DNA from: Pantoea stewartii subsp. stewartii
GTDB lineage: Bacteria; Pseudomonadota; Gammaproteobacteria; Enterobacterales; Enterobacteriaceae
NCBI RefSeq assembly: GCF_008801695.1
Contig: NZ_VZPF01000016.1
Location: forward strand, 1 to 64,000
Reading direction: 5' to 3'
DNA: 64,000 nt
Under the pieces are notes generated by a model. It was not told the DNA's origin and did no database searches. It worked only from the letters and a program-made list of their open reading frames with translations. The translations under genes and the position numbers were made by a program. Positions 1 through 9,403 of this stretch are shown here, piece after piece. Position 1 is the first letter of the stretch, and the number at the start of each line of letters is the position of its first letter.

Positions 1-127
1 GACGTGGTTGCGTTACGTCATCGGTCATATACAGGACTGGCCGGTGAACCGGGTCCGCGATCTGCTGCCATGGAAGGTCGAGCTTCCCTCTGCCTGAACG
101 TCAATACGGTCTGAATGCGACGCTTAC
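1..127 (+). mobile_element. IS66-family insertion sequence, right end (partial)
   Basis: The window opens inside a mobile element. A transposase C-terminus ends at 97. About 20 bases later the sequence TGAATGCGACGCTTAC (112-127) reads in reverse complement as GTAAGCGTCGCATTCA. IS66-family terminal repeats begin with GTAAGCG, so base 127 is taken as the outer end of the element. The left end and the rest of the element lie outside the window. In E. coli aroG lies beyond ybgS on this side, so the element may sit between those genes, but this cannot be seen here. Confidence 0.75.
2..97 (+). CDS. IS66 family transposase, C-terminal fragment
   Basis: Frame 2 is open from the window edge to TGA at 95-97 and gives 31 residues containing IQDWPVNRVRDLLPWKVEL. 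The pattern of a helix, then WPVNR, then LLPW, is the usual end of IS66-family transposases (TnpC type, DDE fold). Only the extreme C-terminus is visible, so catalytic residues cannot be checked. The terminal inverted repeat 15-30 bases downstream supports the call. Confidence 0.75.
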   Translation, partial: TWLRYVIGHIQDWPVNRVRDLLPWKVELPSA

Positions 128-209
128 TTTTATTTCGCTCAGGTCGCTTTTTGTCTGAAACCTGACAGCGGGTTAGAGACAGCAAATATCATTGATTAAC
201 GGGAGCATA

Positions 210-563
210 ATGATGAATAAGTTTGCACTAATTTTTCTGACGGCAGCGATGACTCTGGGCAGCGGCGCAGCAATGGCTGCCAACGGAAACTCTAACCAGG
301 CTGCAGCAGCAGGTGCCGTTGCGGGCGGGGCGAATGAGAACCTGCCACCGAATAAAGTCGATAACAGCAAAATTAACAATACCGGTACTGAGATGTCGTC
401 TCCAACCCGAGACAGCACCTCCAGCAGCAAGCATATGACCGCGAACGAAATTGATCAGAACAGCCAGTGTAAAGATGGCAAATGTCCTGATATCAACAAA
501 AAAGTGCACACCAAAAAAGGTGGCGGCCACGTCAATACCAAAACTGACGGCACGACGCAGTAA
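210..563 (+). CDS. ybgS: YbgS-like secreted small protein
   Basis: This is a 117-residue protein of unknown function. The first 22 or so residues form a typical Sec signal peptide ending in AMAA, so the mature protein should be periplasmic. The mature part is rich in Asn, Ala, Ser and Gly. It ends with the conserved YbgS signature CKDGKCPDINKKV and a TKTDGTTQ terminus, closely matching E. coli YbgS. Two adjacent ATG codons (210, 213) follow a GGGAG ribosome site; either could be used. In E. coli ybgS neighbours zitB; here a two-component pair has come between them. A hairpin terminator follows. Confidence 0.85.
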   Translation: MMNKFALIFLTAAMTLGSGAAMAANGNSNQAAAAGAVAGGANENLPPNKVDNSKINNTGTEMSSPTRDSTSSSKHMTANEIDQNSQCKDGKCPDINKKVHTKKGGGHVNTKTDGTTQ

Positions 564-583
564 AGTATACTGTGTGCATTATG

Positions 584-609
584 AGGAGAGCCGCGGCTCT
601 CCTTTATTT
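584..609 (+). terminator. Rho-independent terminator after ybgS
   Basis: A perfect GC-rich stem (AGGAGAGCC paired with GGCTCTCCT) with a very short loop is followed by TTATTTT. It lies 21 bases after the ybgS stop and before the response-regulator gene. Confidence 0.75.
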
Positions 610-664
610 TATCCCGCTGCGACTTCCGCTATGCTGAGCCTGTGAAATTTACAGGGAAATGTTC

Positions 665-1249
665 ATGGCCTCACTGCTTCTGATTGACGATCATCCACTG
701 GTTGAAGTGGCGCTGGACGCGGCACTCTCGCAATCGCCTGTCCCCATTCAGCTTATTTCGGCCAGCAGCGAGCACGCCGCTCGCCCTTATCTCCAGCTTC
801 CTCCGGATATCATTGTGCTGGATATCGGCCTGCCCGATGGCGACGGACTGGAGATTCTGCGCCGCCTGAAAGTGCACTTACCCGATTGTCCTGTACTGAT
901 CTATTCTGCCCAGCAAAGCAGCCACTACATCCGGCGTGCGCAGGCGCTGGGGGCGGCGGGTTATGTGGTGAAAAGCCAGCGGATGGCGCATTTACTCAGT
1001 GCCATTCTTGCCGTACTGGGCGGCCAGTCAGCCTTTCCTGAAGGCCACAGCAGCGAACCCGAATTACCGTTAACCAGTAAAGAGCGCCAGGTGCTGGCGT
1101 TGCTGGCCAGCGGCCTGTCCAACCTGCAAATTGCCGAACAGTTGCATATCAGTAATAAAACCGTCAGTACGCATAAAAAGAATATTCTGGAAAAAACCGG
1201 CGCGCGTTCTGTTGTCGAGCTGGCCGATCTGTGGAAAGCACAGCAGTGA
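665..1249 (+). CDS. LuxR/NarL-type response regulator (EvgA/BvgA-like)
   Basis: A 194-residue transcription factor. The N-terminal receiver domain (about 1-120) has the acidic pair in LLIDDHP and the phospho-acceptor Asp in VLDIGLPDGDG. The C-terminal LuxR-type helix-turn-helix (about 135-190) has LTSKERQVLALLASGLSN and the recognition helix region ISNKTVSTHKKNI. Start: ATG 665 sits 7 bases after AGGGA; the ATG at 659 is only 1 base from it and is less likely. The stop codon overlaps the GTG start of the sensor kinase gene, so the two are co-transcribed and probably translationally coupled. Family knowledge suggests a partner of a BvgS-type kinase; the target genes are unknown. Confidence 0.9.
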   Translation: MASLLLIDDHPLVEVALDAALSQSPVPIQLISASSEHAARPYLQLPPDIIVLDIGLPDGDGLEILRRLKVHLPDCPVLIYSAQQSSHYIRRAQALGAAGYVVKSQRMAHLLSAILAVLGGQSAFPEGHSSEPELPLTSKERQVLALLASGLSNLQIAEQLHISNKTVSTHKKNILEKTGARSVVELADLWKAQQ

Positions 1250-4200
1250 TACGCTGGTTACTTCTCCTGCTCCTGCTGGCGCCGTTGGCCCAGGCCGACG
1301 TGCGTCCGGTCAGCAGTATCAATCTGCCTATGATGATGCCGGTAAAAGGTGCAGAGCTGATGCAGGGCAAAGTGGTGCGTGTGGGCCTGCTGGATGAGAA
1401 TACGGCGCCCTGGGCCATGCATGTGGGCAACGATCTGTACGGGATTGACGCCGATTATCTGGCGGCGCTGCACCAGTTAACCGGGGCGCAGTTCTCCCTT
1501 CACCTCTATGCCACCCAGCCGGCTCTGCTGAGCGCCCTGCAGGCGGGGCAGATTGATTTTGCGTTAGGCATGCTGGCCCCGCCCTTTCCCGCGGGCGCCG
1601 TTGCCAGCGACAGCTGGTTTAGCAGCCCGTTACGTATTTACCGTAATCAGCAGAACCAGCGTGCCGTCATGTTTAACAGTGATAATGCACAACTGGCGAT
1701 CAGCGAGCAAACCCTGGCACAGCTTCCGCCTGCGCTGGCTGCCCGCCACCACTGGCGCACCTACGGCAGCGATCTTCAGGCGCTCTACACGCTGCTCAAT
1801 CAGCAAAACGACTATGTGGTCGCCGATGAAACCAGCGCGGGATTTTTGCTGAGTCAGCTACAGCAGGGACAAATTTACCAAATCGCGTCGGGGATTGATG
1901 CCGGGCAACTGACTCTGCGCGCGGTTTCCCGCGATCCCGCGCTGATTGCGTGGCTGAATCAGAGCCTGCGCCAGTTACCCGCAGAGTTGATGAGCACGTT
2001 ACAGGCGCGCTGGAGCAGCAGCCTGCCGCGGTATCAGGACACACAAACGCTGATGCTGAGCGCCAGCGAGCGGGAATGGATAGCAGCCCATCCCCAGGTT
2101 ACCTACGCCGCTGAAGCCGATAACTATCCCTGGAGCTATCGCGACAGCAACGGCACGCCCCGCGGTTACGGTATCGATCTGCTCAATGCGGTCGCACAGA
2201 GCACCGGTTTACGTTTTACGCCGCACTGGGTCAGTAATCCGCAACAGGCGGCCACGCTGCTGGCACAGCATCAGGTGATGTTACAGCTGATGCAACCGCT
2301 TAACGGTGAAACCCAAAGCACCAGCCTGCCCGTCTGGCGGGCACTCTGGGGTATTTACAGCCGCCAGCCCGCAGCCGGCTCCCACTGGAGCGATCTGGCA
2401 GGCAAACGTATTGGTATCCTGCAGGATGATCTGGCCCAGCGCCTCGTTCCTGACACCATCCCGGTTCAACGCTTTGCGGATCGCAACAGCCTGTACGACG
2501 CGCTGGCTACCGGTCAGATTGACGCGCTGGTCGATAACGTCCTGTCTGCGCGCTGGCGCATTGCCAGCCGTAACGATCCCCACATTCATCTGGCTTTCGC
2601 GGCCAGCGATATCGCCTGGCCTGTGGCCATCGGAGTGGCACCTGATGAGCCTGTTCTGCGTGGGCTGCTGGATCGCGCGTTACAGCAGATTCCCGTCGAT
2701 ACGCAAAACCAGATGCGCGATCGCTGGTCAATGCCGCCCCAGCCCGGCAGCGTGGGCGCGATGCGCGTGCTGCCCGTCGCGGTGTTGGCGGCGGCAGGCG
2801 TTGCCATTGTCGTGTTACTGCTGTTACTGGCCCGGCGTTACTGGCAGCAACGGCGGGATCGCCAACAGCGCGAACAGGCGGAACACGCGAATGCCATGAA
2901 GAGCCAGTTTTTAGCGACGGTCAGCCATGAGCTGCGAACGCCGATGCAGGCGATCCTGGGGCTACTGGAGCTGGAAAAACAGCAAAGCAGCCGTGAAAAC
3001 CTGCAGCTTCTGTACCAGAGCGCGCAGTCCCTGATGACGTTGCTGAATGATTTGCAGGATCACGCGCGCATTGAAAACAACAGTTTCACCCTGTCGCCCC
3101 GCCCGCTGGCCCTGGCACCCTGGCTGGCGCAGCAGCGCCATTTCTATCATCCGCTGATGCGGCCGGATGGCCCGCATTTACAGGTAGAGGCCCTGACGCC
3201 GCTGCCTGACGCGGTGATGCTGGATGCGGACCGCCTGCAGCAGATCGTCAACAACTTAGTGACCAATGCCTTTAAATTCACCCGGCACGGCCTGATCCGC
3301 CTGACGCTGTCGGCTACAGACAAATTGCAGTTAACCGTCAGCGACAACGGCAGCGGGATTCCCCCTGAAGAACAGCCCAGACTGTTCGATCCCTGGTACC
3401 AGGCCCCGTCGGGCAAAGCGCTTTCCGTTCAGGGCAGTGGCCTGGGGCTGTTTATTTGTCGGGAAATGGTGCAGCGCATGGGCGGTGAGATTCACCTGCA
3501 TTCTCAGCCCGGCAAAGGCACCGAGGTCACACTTATCCTGCCGCTGATTCCCTGCAATAGCGTCACTGAGGGCGATCCGGCCACGCTGCCAGGTTTTCCG
3601 CAACTGCGCGTGGCCGTAGTGGATGATCATCCGACAAACCTGATCGTGATGCAGCAGCAGCTGGCGCGCTTTGCGATTCAGGCGGACTGTTTTGAGCAGG
3701 GCCGTGACCTGTTGCTGGCCGATGCCCGGCGCCCTTACGACCTGCTGTTTATCGATCAGATGATGCCGCGCCCGGACGGTATGCTCCTGCTGCGCGTGTT
3801 GCGTCGTCGCCAGCGTCAGCGAGGCGGAAGGCCGTTGCGGGTGCTGTGCTCTGCTGATGCGCAGTTACTGAATGTACAGACTGAGCCGCATGAACGGGTG
3901 CTGATTAAACCGGTACAGCTACAGGATATCAGCGACCTGCTGACCGCCTTCCATGACGATCCGCTGGCCGCGCTGGATAACAACCTGTGGACACTGGCGC
4001 AGCAAAACGAGAACTATCTTAGCCGACTGGGCAAAACCTTACGTGATACCGTGGAGAAAGACATGGCACAACTGCGCGCGGCCATTGCCAGCGGTGACGA
4101 AAGACAGTTAGCCGAGTCCGCGCATCGCCTGAAAGGAAGCTGGCTGCTGATTGGCATTGATGAGGGCGTAGCGCTTTGTCAGCAGTTGTCCGATCGCGCC

Positions 4201-4302
4201 AGACAGCATCACAACATCTCAGCAGAGTGGCAATTGCTGATATCATTGACCGAAAGATTACTACATAAACTGGACACGTATGGCACACACGCACTCTCAT
4301 AG
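1246..4302 (+). CDS. BvgS/EvgS-type hybrid sensor histidine kinase
   Basis: A protein of about 1018 residues carrying a full phosphorelay. Order: signal peptide (1-17), two periplasmic SBP_bac_3 (Venus flytrap) domains (about 40-255 and 270-500), one membrane helix (about 506-531), HisKA with the phospho-His in SHELRTP (about 561), HATPase with GSGLGLF (about 731), a receiver domain with its Asp in FIDQMMP (about 836), and an HPt domain with AHRLKGS (about 959). Unlike E. coli EvgS and Bordetella BvgS, no PAS domain separates the membrane helix from HisKA. Start GTG 1246 overlaps the regulator stop; GTG 1231 would add five residues before the signal peptide. The 3' end overlaps zitB by 23 bases. 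The ligand is unknown; flytrap domains of this class usually bind small organic molecules. Confidence 0.92.
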   Translation: MIRWLLLLLLLAPLAQADVRPVSSINLPMMMPVKGAELMQGKVVRVGLLDENTAPWAMHVGNDLYGIDADYLAALHQLTGAQFSLHLYATQPALLSALQAGQIDFALGMLAPPFPAGAVASDSWFSSPLRIYRNQQNQRAVMFNSDNAQLAISEQTLAQLPPALAARHHWRTYGSDLQALYTLLNQQNDYVVADETSAGFLLSQLQQGQIYQIASGIDAGQLTLRAVSRDPALIAWLNQSLRQLPAELMSTLQARWSSSLPRYQDTQTLMLSASEREWIAAHPQVTYAAEADNYPWSYRDSNGTPRGYGIDLLNAVAQSTGLRFTPHWVSNPQQAATLLAQHQVMLQLMQPLNGETQSTSLPVWRALWGIYSRQPAAGSHWSDLAGKRIGILQDDLAQRLVPDTIPVQRFADRNSLYDALATGQIDALVDNVLSARWRIASRNDPHIHLAFAASDIAWPVAIGVAPDEPVLRGLLDRALQQIPVDTQNQMRDRWSMPPQPGSVGAMRVLPVAVLAAAGVAIVVLLLLLARRYWQQRRDRQQREQAEHANAMKSQFLATVSHELRTPMQAILGLLELEKQQSSRENLQLLYQSAQSLMTLLNDLQDHARIENNSFTLSPRPLALAPWLAQQRHFYHPLMRPDGPHLQVEALTPLPDAVMLDADRLQQIVNNLVTNAFKFTRHGLIRLTLSATDKLQLTVSDNGSGIPPEEQPRLFDPWYQAPSGKALSVQGSGLGLFICREMVQRMGGEIHLHSQPGKGTEVTLILPLIPCNSVTEGDPATLPGFPQLRVAVVDDHPTNLIVMQQQLARFAIQADCFEQGRDLLLADARRPYDLLFIDQMMPRPDGMLLLRVLRRRQRQRGGRPLRVLCSADAQLLNVQTEPHERVLIKPVQLQDISDLLTAFHDDPLAALDNNLWTLAQQNENYLSRLGKTLRDTVEKDMAQLRAAIASGDERQLAESAHRLKGSWLLIGIDEGVALCQQLSDRARQHHNISAEWQLLISLTERLLHKLDTYGTHALS

Positions 4303-5302
4303 CGGTCAGGACACTAACCGTACGCGGCTGATGGCCGCGTTTGCCGTGACGGCACTCTTTATGGTGGCAGAAGTGATTGGCGGCTGGCTGTCGGGCTCGC
4401 TGGCGCTGCTGGCCGATGCCGGTCACATGCTGACCGATACCGCCGCCCTGTTAATGGCCTTACTGGCGGTTCAGTTTGCCAAACGCAAACCCAATGAACG
4501 TCATACCTTTGGCCTGCTACGTCTGACCACGCTGGCCGCGTTTGTAAACGCCCTCGCCTTAATCGGCATCACAATTTTGATTGTCTGGGAAGCGGTGGAA
4601 CGGTTTACCCATCCGCAACCCGTCACAGGCGGCCTGATGCTCGGCATTGCGATTGCCGGCTTGCTGGCGAATATCCTGTCTTTCTGGTTGCTGCATCACG
4701 GCAGTGAAGAAAAGAACCTGAATGTGCGGGCGGCTGCGCTGCACGTCATGGGGGATTTGCTTGGCTCGGTGGGCGCGATTGTCGCCGCGGTGATTATTCT
4801 GTTTACCAACTGGACGCCCATTGACCCCATCTTATCCATCGTCGTGTCGATGCTGGTGCTGCGTAGCGCCTGGTCGCTGCTGCGGGAAAGTTTACATGAG
4901 TTGCTGGAAGGCGCGCCTGCGTCGCTGGATGTGAAGAAACTGCGGCGCGATCTGAAGCGAAATATTCCCGAGGTGCGCGATGTTCATCATTTACATGTCT
5001 GGCAGGTGGGCGAGCAACCGATCTTAACGCTGCACGTCCAGGTCATTCCACCGCGCGATCATGATGGCCTGCTGCGCCGCATCCACACGTACCTGCATGA
5101 CCATTATCAGATTGAGCATGCTACGGTACAGATGGAGTTTCAGCCCTGCGTGGGCCCTGACTGTGAGCTGAACGGACAGGTCATTGAAGAGGGCCATCAT
5201 CATGGCGGGCATTCGGATCATGCTGCTGAAACGTCCCATCAGCACAGTGATCATTCACCTCACCACAGTGACCACGTTCATCATCACAGCCATCATCACT
5301 AA
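4280..5302 (+). CDS. zitB: Zinc transporter ZitB (cation diffusion facilitator)
   Basis: A 340-residue inner-membrane zinc/proton antiporter that exports Zn(II) from the cytoplasm. Six membrane helices are visible. The metal-site motifs are [11 protein letters not shown] in TM2 and [14 protein letters not shown] in TM5, and a cytoplasmic ferredoxin-like domain follows (about 205-290). The C-terminus is a long histidine-rich tail, longer than I recall for E. coli ZitB. The ATG at 4280 lies inside the end of the upstream kinase gene, so the two may be translationally coupled. The gene converges on pnuC, and the two reading frames overlap by 122 bases over the histidine tail. Confidence 0.92.
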   Translation: MAHTHSHSGQDTNRTRLMAAFAVTALFMVAEVIGGWLSGSLALLADAGHMLTDTAALLMALLAVQFAKRKPNERHTFGLLRLTTLAAFVNALALIGITILIVWEAVERFTHPQPVTGGLMLGIAIAGLLANILSFWLLHHGSEEKNLNVRAAALHVMGDLLGSVGAIVAAVIILFTNWTPIDPILSIVVSMLVLRSAWSLLRESLHELLEGAPASLDVKKLRRDLKRNIPEVRDVHHLHVWQVGEQPILTLHVQVIPPRDHDGLLRRIHTYLHDHYQIEHATVQMEFQPCVGPDCELNGQVIEEGHHHGGHSDHAAETSHQHSDHSPHHSDHVHHHSHHH

Positions 5303-6017
5303 GCCGAGAGCGCAGCGAACCCTGTTTGCGTGCGCTGATGATCCACATGCGTGAGCCGTTCAGCGCAATTAACGTCAGAATGGCGTACTCCAGCGACATC
5401 GCATACACCCCCTGACGGGCAAACACCATCACACTGATCACGTTGATGACCACCCACAAAAGCCAGTTTTCAACATACTTCCGCGTCATCAGCACCATTG
5501 CCACAATCGACAGCACCATCAGGCAGGCATCCCAGAAAGGGAAGGCGTCCGGCTGCAACGCCGGCATCGCCACCGTAAAACCCAGTGCATTCATCAGGGC
5601 CACCGCGGTACGGGTGAGAAAGGCAAACACCGGATCGATGTAGATCGTCATCAGCCCCACCGCTATAACGCAAACCGCCGCCCAGCCAATGGCCTTGGGC
5701 AGCGGGAGCCAGCGAATCGTTAACGCCGCCTGGTTATCAATGGTTTGTCGGCTCCAGGCGTACCAGCCATAAACGTTGGCCGCAAAAAAGAACAGCTGTA
5801 ACAGTAGGCTGGCATAGAGCTGAATCTGAAAAAATATCACCGCAAACAGCGTCACGTTTATCAGGCCGAACGCGTAGTTAGCGATTTTCTCCAGGCTGGC
5901 CAGCCAGATACATAACAGGCCCGCCAGGGTGCCAACGGCTTCAATCCAGGACAGATCGTACCCGGTCGCGCCCAACGGGATGTGAACTAAAATGTTTTGC
6001 GTGCTAAAAAAATCCAT
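5181..6017 (-). CDS. pnuC: Nicotinamide riboside transporter PnuC, with extended C-terminus
   Basis: An integral membrane protein that takes up nicotinamide riboside for NAD synthesis. Residues 1-236 align closely with E. coli PnuC from [14 protein letters not shown] to [15 protein letters not shown], with about seven membrane helices and the aromatic run [11 protein letters not shown] 6017 matches the E. coli start; an upstream in-frame GTG (6026) is unlikely. At 278 residues it is about 40 longer than E. coli PnuC (239). The extra Asp/His/Gly-rich tail is read antisense to the histidine-rich end of zitB and looks like loss of the original stop. It lies 25 bases downstream of nadA and is probably co-transcribed with it. 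Confidence 0.9.
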   Translation of the reverse strand: MDFFSTQNILVHIPLGATGYDLSWIEAVGTLAGLLCIWLASLEKIANYAFGLINVTLFAVIFFQIQLYASLLLQLFFFAANVYGWYAWSRQTIDNQAALTIRWLPLPKAIGWAAVCVIAVGLMTIYIDPVFAFLTRTAVALMNALGFTVAMPALQPDAFPFWDACLMVLSIVAMVLMTRKYVENWLLWVVINVISVMVFARQGVYAMSLEYAILTLIALNGSRMWIISARKQGSLRSRLSDDGCDDERGHCGEVNDHCADGTFQQHDPNARHDDGPLQ

Positions 6018-6042
6018 ATCAGGCACCTGTCAACGACGCGGA

Positions 6043-7104
6043 TTACGCGTTTCCTTTCACGTTATGTTTGAGGTCTGCTGCAAAGGATAGCATACGGTTT
6101 AGCGGCACCAGCGCGGCCTCGCGCAGCGCCGCGTCTACGTGGATCTCATGAGCCCGCCCACCCGACGTCAGCGCCTCGGCAATGGCCTGCAGTCCGTTCA
6201 TCGCCATCCAGGGACAGTGCGCACAGCTTCGGCAGGTTGCGCCCTCACCGGCGGTGGGGGCTTCCAGCAATATTTTGTCAGGAACCGCCTGCTGCATCTT
6301 GTAAAAGATGCCGCGATCGGTGGCGACGATCATCTGCGGATGTGGCAAGGTTTTTGCCGCCTGAATCAGCTGGCTGGTTGAGCCTACCGCATCGGCCAGA
6401 TCCACAATCGCCTGCGGCGATTCGGGATGAACCAGCACTGCCGCATCCGGATACAGCGCTTTCATCCGCTGCAGCGCCTGAGTTTTGAATTCGTCGTGGA
6501 CGATGCAGGCGCCCTGCCAGCATAACACGTCGGCCCCGCTTTTTTGCGTAACATAGCGCCCGAGATGCCGATCCGGTGCCCAGATGATTTTTTCCCCCAG
6601 GCTGTCCAGATGTTCAATCAGTTCGACGGCAATGCTGGAGGTGACAACCCAGTCGGCGCGCGCTTTTACCGCTGCAGAAGTATTGGCGTATACCACCACC
6701 GTCCGGTCAGGATGCGCATCACAGAAGGCCGTAAACGCCTCAATCGGGCAGCCCAGATCCAGCGAGCATTCGGCCTCCAGCGTCGGCATCAACACGGTTT
6801 TTTCCGGGCTGAGAATTTTGGCGGTTTCGCCCATAAAGCGCACGCCGGCCACCAGCAGCGTAGTGGCGGGATGCTGGCTGCCAAAACGCGCCATTTCGAG
6901 CGAGTCAGAGACGCAACCGCCGGTTTCTTCGGCTAAGGCCTGGATGTCCGGATCCGTGTAATAGTGCGCCACCATCACGGCGTTACGGGCTTTCAGCAGG
7001 GCTTTAATTTTTTCCCGGTAAAGCGTTTTTTGCTCGTCACTCAGCCGGGCGGGCTTAGGAGGAAAAGGATACACCGCATGTTCAGGATCAAAGATTGCGC
7101 TCAT
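6043..7104 (-). CDS. nadA: Quinolinate synthase NadA
   Basis: Condenses iminoaspartate with dihydroxyacetone phosphate to quinolinate, the second step of de novo NAD synthesis. At 353 residues it has the length of the E. coli type. Three conserved Cys that bind the [4Fe-4S] cluster are visible in [23 protein letters not shown] and [10 protein letters not shown]; the first motif [14 protein letters not shown] is also present. It is the first gene of nadA-pnuC. A NadR-type operator lies about 75 bases upstream, so the operon is probably repressed when NAD is plentiful. Confidence 0.97.
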   Translation of the reverse strand: MSAIFDPEHAVYPFPPKPARLSDEQKTLYREKIKALLKARNAVMVAHYYTDPDIQALAEETGGCVSDSLEMARFGSQHPATTLLVAGVRFMGETAKILSPEKTVLMPTLEAECSLDLGCPIEAFTAFCDAHPDRTVVVYANTSAAVKARADWVVTSSIAVELIEHLDSLGEKIIWAPDRHLGRYVTQKSGADVLCWQGACIVHDEFKTQALQRMKALYPDAAVLVHPESPQAIVDLADAVGSTSQLIQAAKTLPHPQMIVATDRGIFYKMQQAVPDKILLEAPTAGEGATCRSCAHCPWMAMNGLQAIAEALTSGGRAHEIHVDAALREAALVPLNRMLSFAADLKHNVKGNA

Positions 7105-7177
7105 GACACCGCTCTCGTTCTGTAAAATTAACGAAAATAGCCATTTCTGGCTTAACAGGACGTAAATACCGCCACCG

Positions 7178-7195
7178 TGTTTTATATGCTAAACA
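7178..7195 (-). promoter_or_regulatory. NadR operator upstream of nadA
   Basis: TGTTTTATATGCTAAACA matches the NadR box (TGTTTA, six bases, TAAACA) at 11 of 12 defined positions. It lies 74 bases upstream of the nadA start, where NadR sites occur in other enterobacteria. Confidence 0.8.
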
Positions 7196-7234
7196 CGATA
7201 GCGAAAAAGCAGCAGCCTGTCGCGTTTTATTTGG

Positions 7235-7744
7235 TCATGACGATGCAGAAAGCCCCACCAGGCCGGGCTGAGGGGCTTCCAGTTGAAGCAAAAAGGCTTT
7301 GACCGTCAGGCCACCGGCAAATCCCGTCAGTTTTCCATTGGCCCCAATGACCCGATGACACGGTGCCACAATGGACAACGGATTTCTGCCGTTAGCAGCA
7401 CCGACGGCACGTACCGCTGCCGGATGCCCAATCTGCTCGGCGATCTGGCGGTAACTGCGGGTTTCGCCAAACGGAATAGAAAGTAGCGCCTGCCAGACTT
7501 TTTTCTGAAATGCTGTGCCGTCCATATCCAGCGGTAAGTCAAAAACGCGGCGAGTGCCGGCAAAGTACTCACGTAACTGCGTTTCGGTTTCGCGTAAAAC
7601 AGGATGATTATCGTCGCGCTCACGCGGCGACAACCGGGGATGTCTGCGCACTTCGTCCTGCCATAAAATGGCCGCCAGACCGCGATCGCTGGCGATCAGC
7701 GTTAGTTCGCCCACCGGCGTTATCACAGGTTTGCAGTAATACAT
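7235..7744 (-). CDS. ogt: Methylated-DNA--[protein]-cysteine S-methyltransferase (Ogt)
   Basis: A 169-residue suicide enzyme that moves methyl or alkyl groups from O6-alkylguanine and O4-alkylthymine in DNA to its own cysteine. The active-site motif PCHRVIG is present, with the DNA-binding helix VRAVGAANGRNP before it. It resembles E. coli Ogt and the C-terminal half of Ada. It is divergent from an Ada-AlkA fusion gene that lacks this very domain, so the two together rebuild the Ada activities. A perfect inverted repeat lies in the shared promoter region. Confidence 0.95.
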   Translation of the reverse strand: MYYCKPVITPVGELTLIASDRGLAAILWQDEVRRHPRLSPRERDDNHPVLRETETQLREYFAGTRRVFDLPLDMDGTAFQKKVWQALLSIPFGETRSYRQIAEQIGHPAAVRAVGAANGRNPLSIVAPCHRVIGANGKLTGFAGGLTVKAFLLQLEAPQPGLVGLSASS

Positions 7745-7798
7745 GCTGTTCCCTCCATCACATTGCTGTCTGGCATTATCGCATTTTCGCCACGCGAA

Positions 7799-7853
7799 AC
7801 TGGCTGTTTTCGGTCATTACAATAAACTGTTGTGCTGTCCGAAAACAGCCAGT
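7799..7853. promoter_or_regulatory. Perfect 15-bp inverted repeat between ogt and ada-alkA
   Basis: ACTGGCTGTTTTCGG (7799-7813) and its exact reverse complement (7839-7853) are separated by 25 bases. The repeat is near the middle of the 158-base gap between two divergent DNA-repair genes, one of which has an Ada-type methyl-sensing domain and AraC helix-turn-helix. That makes it a good candidate operator for both genes. It does not resemble the E. coli Ada box as I recall it. Confidence 0.6.
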
Positions 7854-7902
7854 CAATACCTCATGCCCGCGCTACGCTGTCGCTCTTTGCCGGAGAAAAA
7901 CC

Positions 7903-9363
7903 ATGTTTGATTCAGATACCGCTTACCAGGCACTGACCTCGCGTGATACGCGCTTCGATGGTGTGTTTTTTGTCGGCGTGACCTCAACCGGCATTTACTG
8001 TCGCCCGATTTGCCCGGTGAAAGCGCCAATGCAGAAAAACTGTCTGTTCTTCAACAGCGCTGAGGCGGCAGAGAAAGCGCATTTTCGCCCTTGTCTGCGC
8101 TGTCGTCCGGAGCTGGCACCCGGCAACGCCCCCGTGGACAACGCCCACCGCGTGGCCGACCGACTGGTGCAGCGCATTGAAGAGGGCTTGCTGGAAGCCC
8201 ACAGCGGCCTGGATGCGATTGCTGCAGAGTTTGGCATCAGCGCCCGTCAGCTGCGGCGCATTGTGCAGCAGGAGCTGGGCGTCACGCCACTGGAGCTTAA
8301 ACAGATACGTCGTATGCTGCTGGCTAAGCAGCTTCTGACCGAAACCACGCTGCCGGTAACCGAGATCGCTTACGCCAGTGGATTTGGCAGCTTACGGCGC
8401 TTCAATGACGTGTTTCAGGCGCGCTATCGCATGACGCCGGGCGCACTGCGCAAAAGCAGCAACCTGTCGCCGCAACCTGCAACGGACACAATGCGGTTAC
8501 GCCTCAGCTATCGTCCACCTTACGACTGGCAGGCGATGCTGGACTTTTTACGCCTGCGGTTAATGAACGACATTGAAGCCGTTGATGGTGAAACCTACCG
8601 CCGGACGGTGGCGCTGGGCGAATACCGGGGTTGGGTCAGCATTTCGCATCTTCCGGCAAAGCAGGCGCTTCAGGTTGAATTCACCCGCTCTCTCACGCCT
8701 GTGCTGCCTGCCCTGCTGCGTCGGCTGCGTGACCTGTTTGACCTGAATGCTCAGCCACAGCGCATTGCCGAACACCTGCAACAGGATCCCCTGCTGGCGC
8801 AAAGTATTCAGGATTACCCCGGCCTGCGTGTCCCCGGAGCATTTGACAGTGTCGAAATGGGCGTACGCGCCATCCTGGGCCAGCAGGTCACCGTTAAAGC
8901 CGCCACGACGCTCAGCAGCCGCTTTGCTCAGGCATTTGGTGAACCCTGCACCACGCCGTTCCCTGATCTGTCGCGCTATTCTGCGCAACCCCAGCGCATT
9001 GCCCAGGCTACGGTCGATGAGATTGCCCGCCTGGGCATTGTCAGTGCGCGCGTCAGAGCGATTCTGGCCTTTGCGGCCGCCTGTAACGAGGGCAGCCTGC
9101 GTTTCAATGCGACGCTTTCGCCTGACGACATCATGGCGCGCCTGGTGGCCTTACCGGGCATTGGCCCCTGGACCGCCCACTACATTGCCATGCGGGCGCT
9201 GCGCTGGCCGGACGCCTTCCCGAAAGAGGATATCGCCGTGCGCAATAATCTGGGGGGATTAACACCCAAAGCGGCAGACGCGCGCTCACAGGTATGGCGT
9301 CCCTGGCGCAGCTACGCCGTGATGCATATCTGGAAAAGCCTGTCACCGGCCAGTGCGAAGTAA
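7903..9363 (+). CDS. alkA: Ada methyl-sensor / AraC HTH / AlkA DNA glycosylase fusion
   Basis: A 486-residue three-part protein. Residues 1-75 are an Ada-type zinc domain with four Cys (33, 37, 64, 67; motifs GIYCRPIC and CLRC), which in Ada takes methyl groups from phosphotriesters. Residues about 80-185 are an AraC helix-turn-helix domain. Residues about 195-486 are an AlkA-type 3-methyladenine DNA glycosylase with the helix-hairpin-helix LPGIGPWTAHYIAMRAL and the presumed catalytic Asp in KEDIAV. It combines damage sensing, transcription control and base excision. It lacks the Ogt domain of E. coli Ada; the divergent ogt supplies that. ATG 7903 follows GGAG; upstream in-frame codons overlap ogt and show no family similarity. 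Confidence 0.92.
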   Translation: MFDSDTAYQALTSRDTRFDGVFFVGVTSTGIYCRPICPVKAPMQKNCLFFNSAEAAEKAHFRPCLRCRPELAPGNAPVDNAHRVADRLVQRIEEGLLEAHSGLDAIAAEFGISARQLRRIVQQELGVTPLELKQIRRMLLAKQLLTETTLPVTEIAYASGFGSLRRFNDVFQARYRMTPGALRKSSNLSPQPATDTMRLRLSYRPPYDWQAMLDFLRLRLMNDIEAVDGETYRRTVALGEYRGWVSISHLPAKQALQVEFTRSLTPVLPALLRRLRDLFDLNAQPQRIAEHLQQDPLLAQSIQDYPGLRVPGAFDSVEMGVRAILGQQVTVKAATTLSSRFAQAFGEPCTTPFPDLSRYSAQPQRIAQATVDEIARLGIVSARVRAILAFAAACNEGSLRFNATLSPDDIMARLVALPGIGPWTAHYIAMRALRWPDAFPKEDIAVRNNLGGLTPKAADARSQVWRPWRSYAVMHIWKSLSPASAK

Positions 9364-9403
9364 GCAGCCCGTTGTCCTGAAAAGAAATATCACGCCTCGC
9401 CTC

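Noticed and set aside
7510-7902. N-terminal extension of the Ada-AlkA frame
   Set aside because: It overlaps ogt on the other strand, has no ribosome site or family similarity, and ATG 7903 with GGAG fits the Ada domain start.
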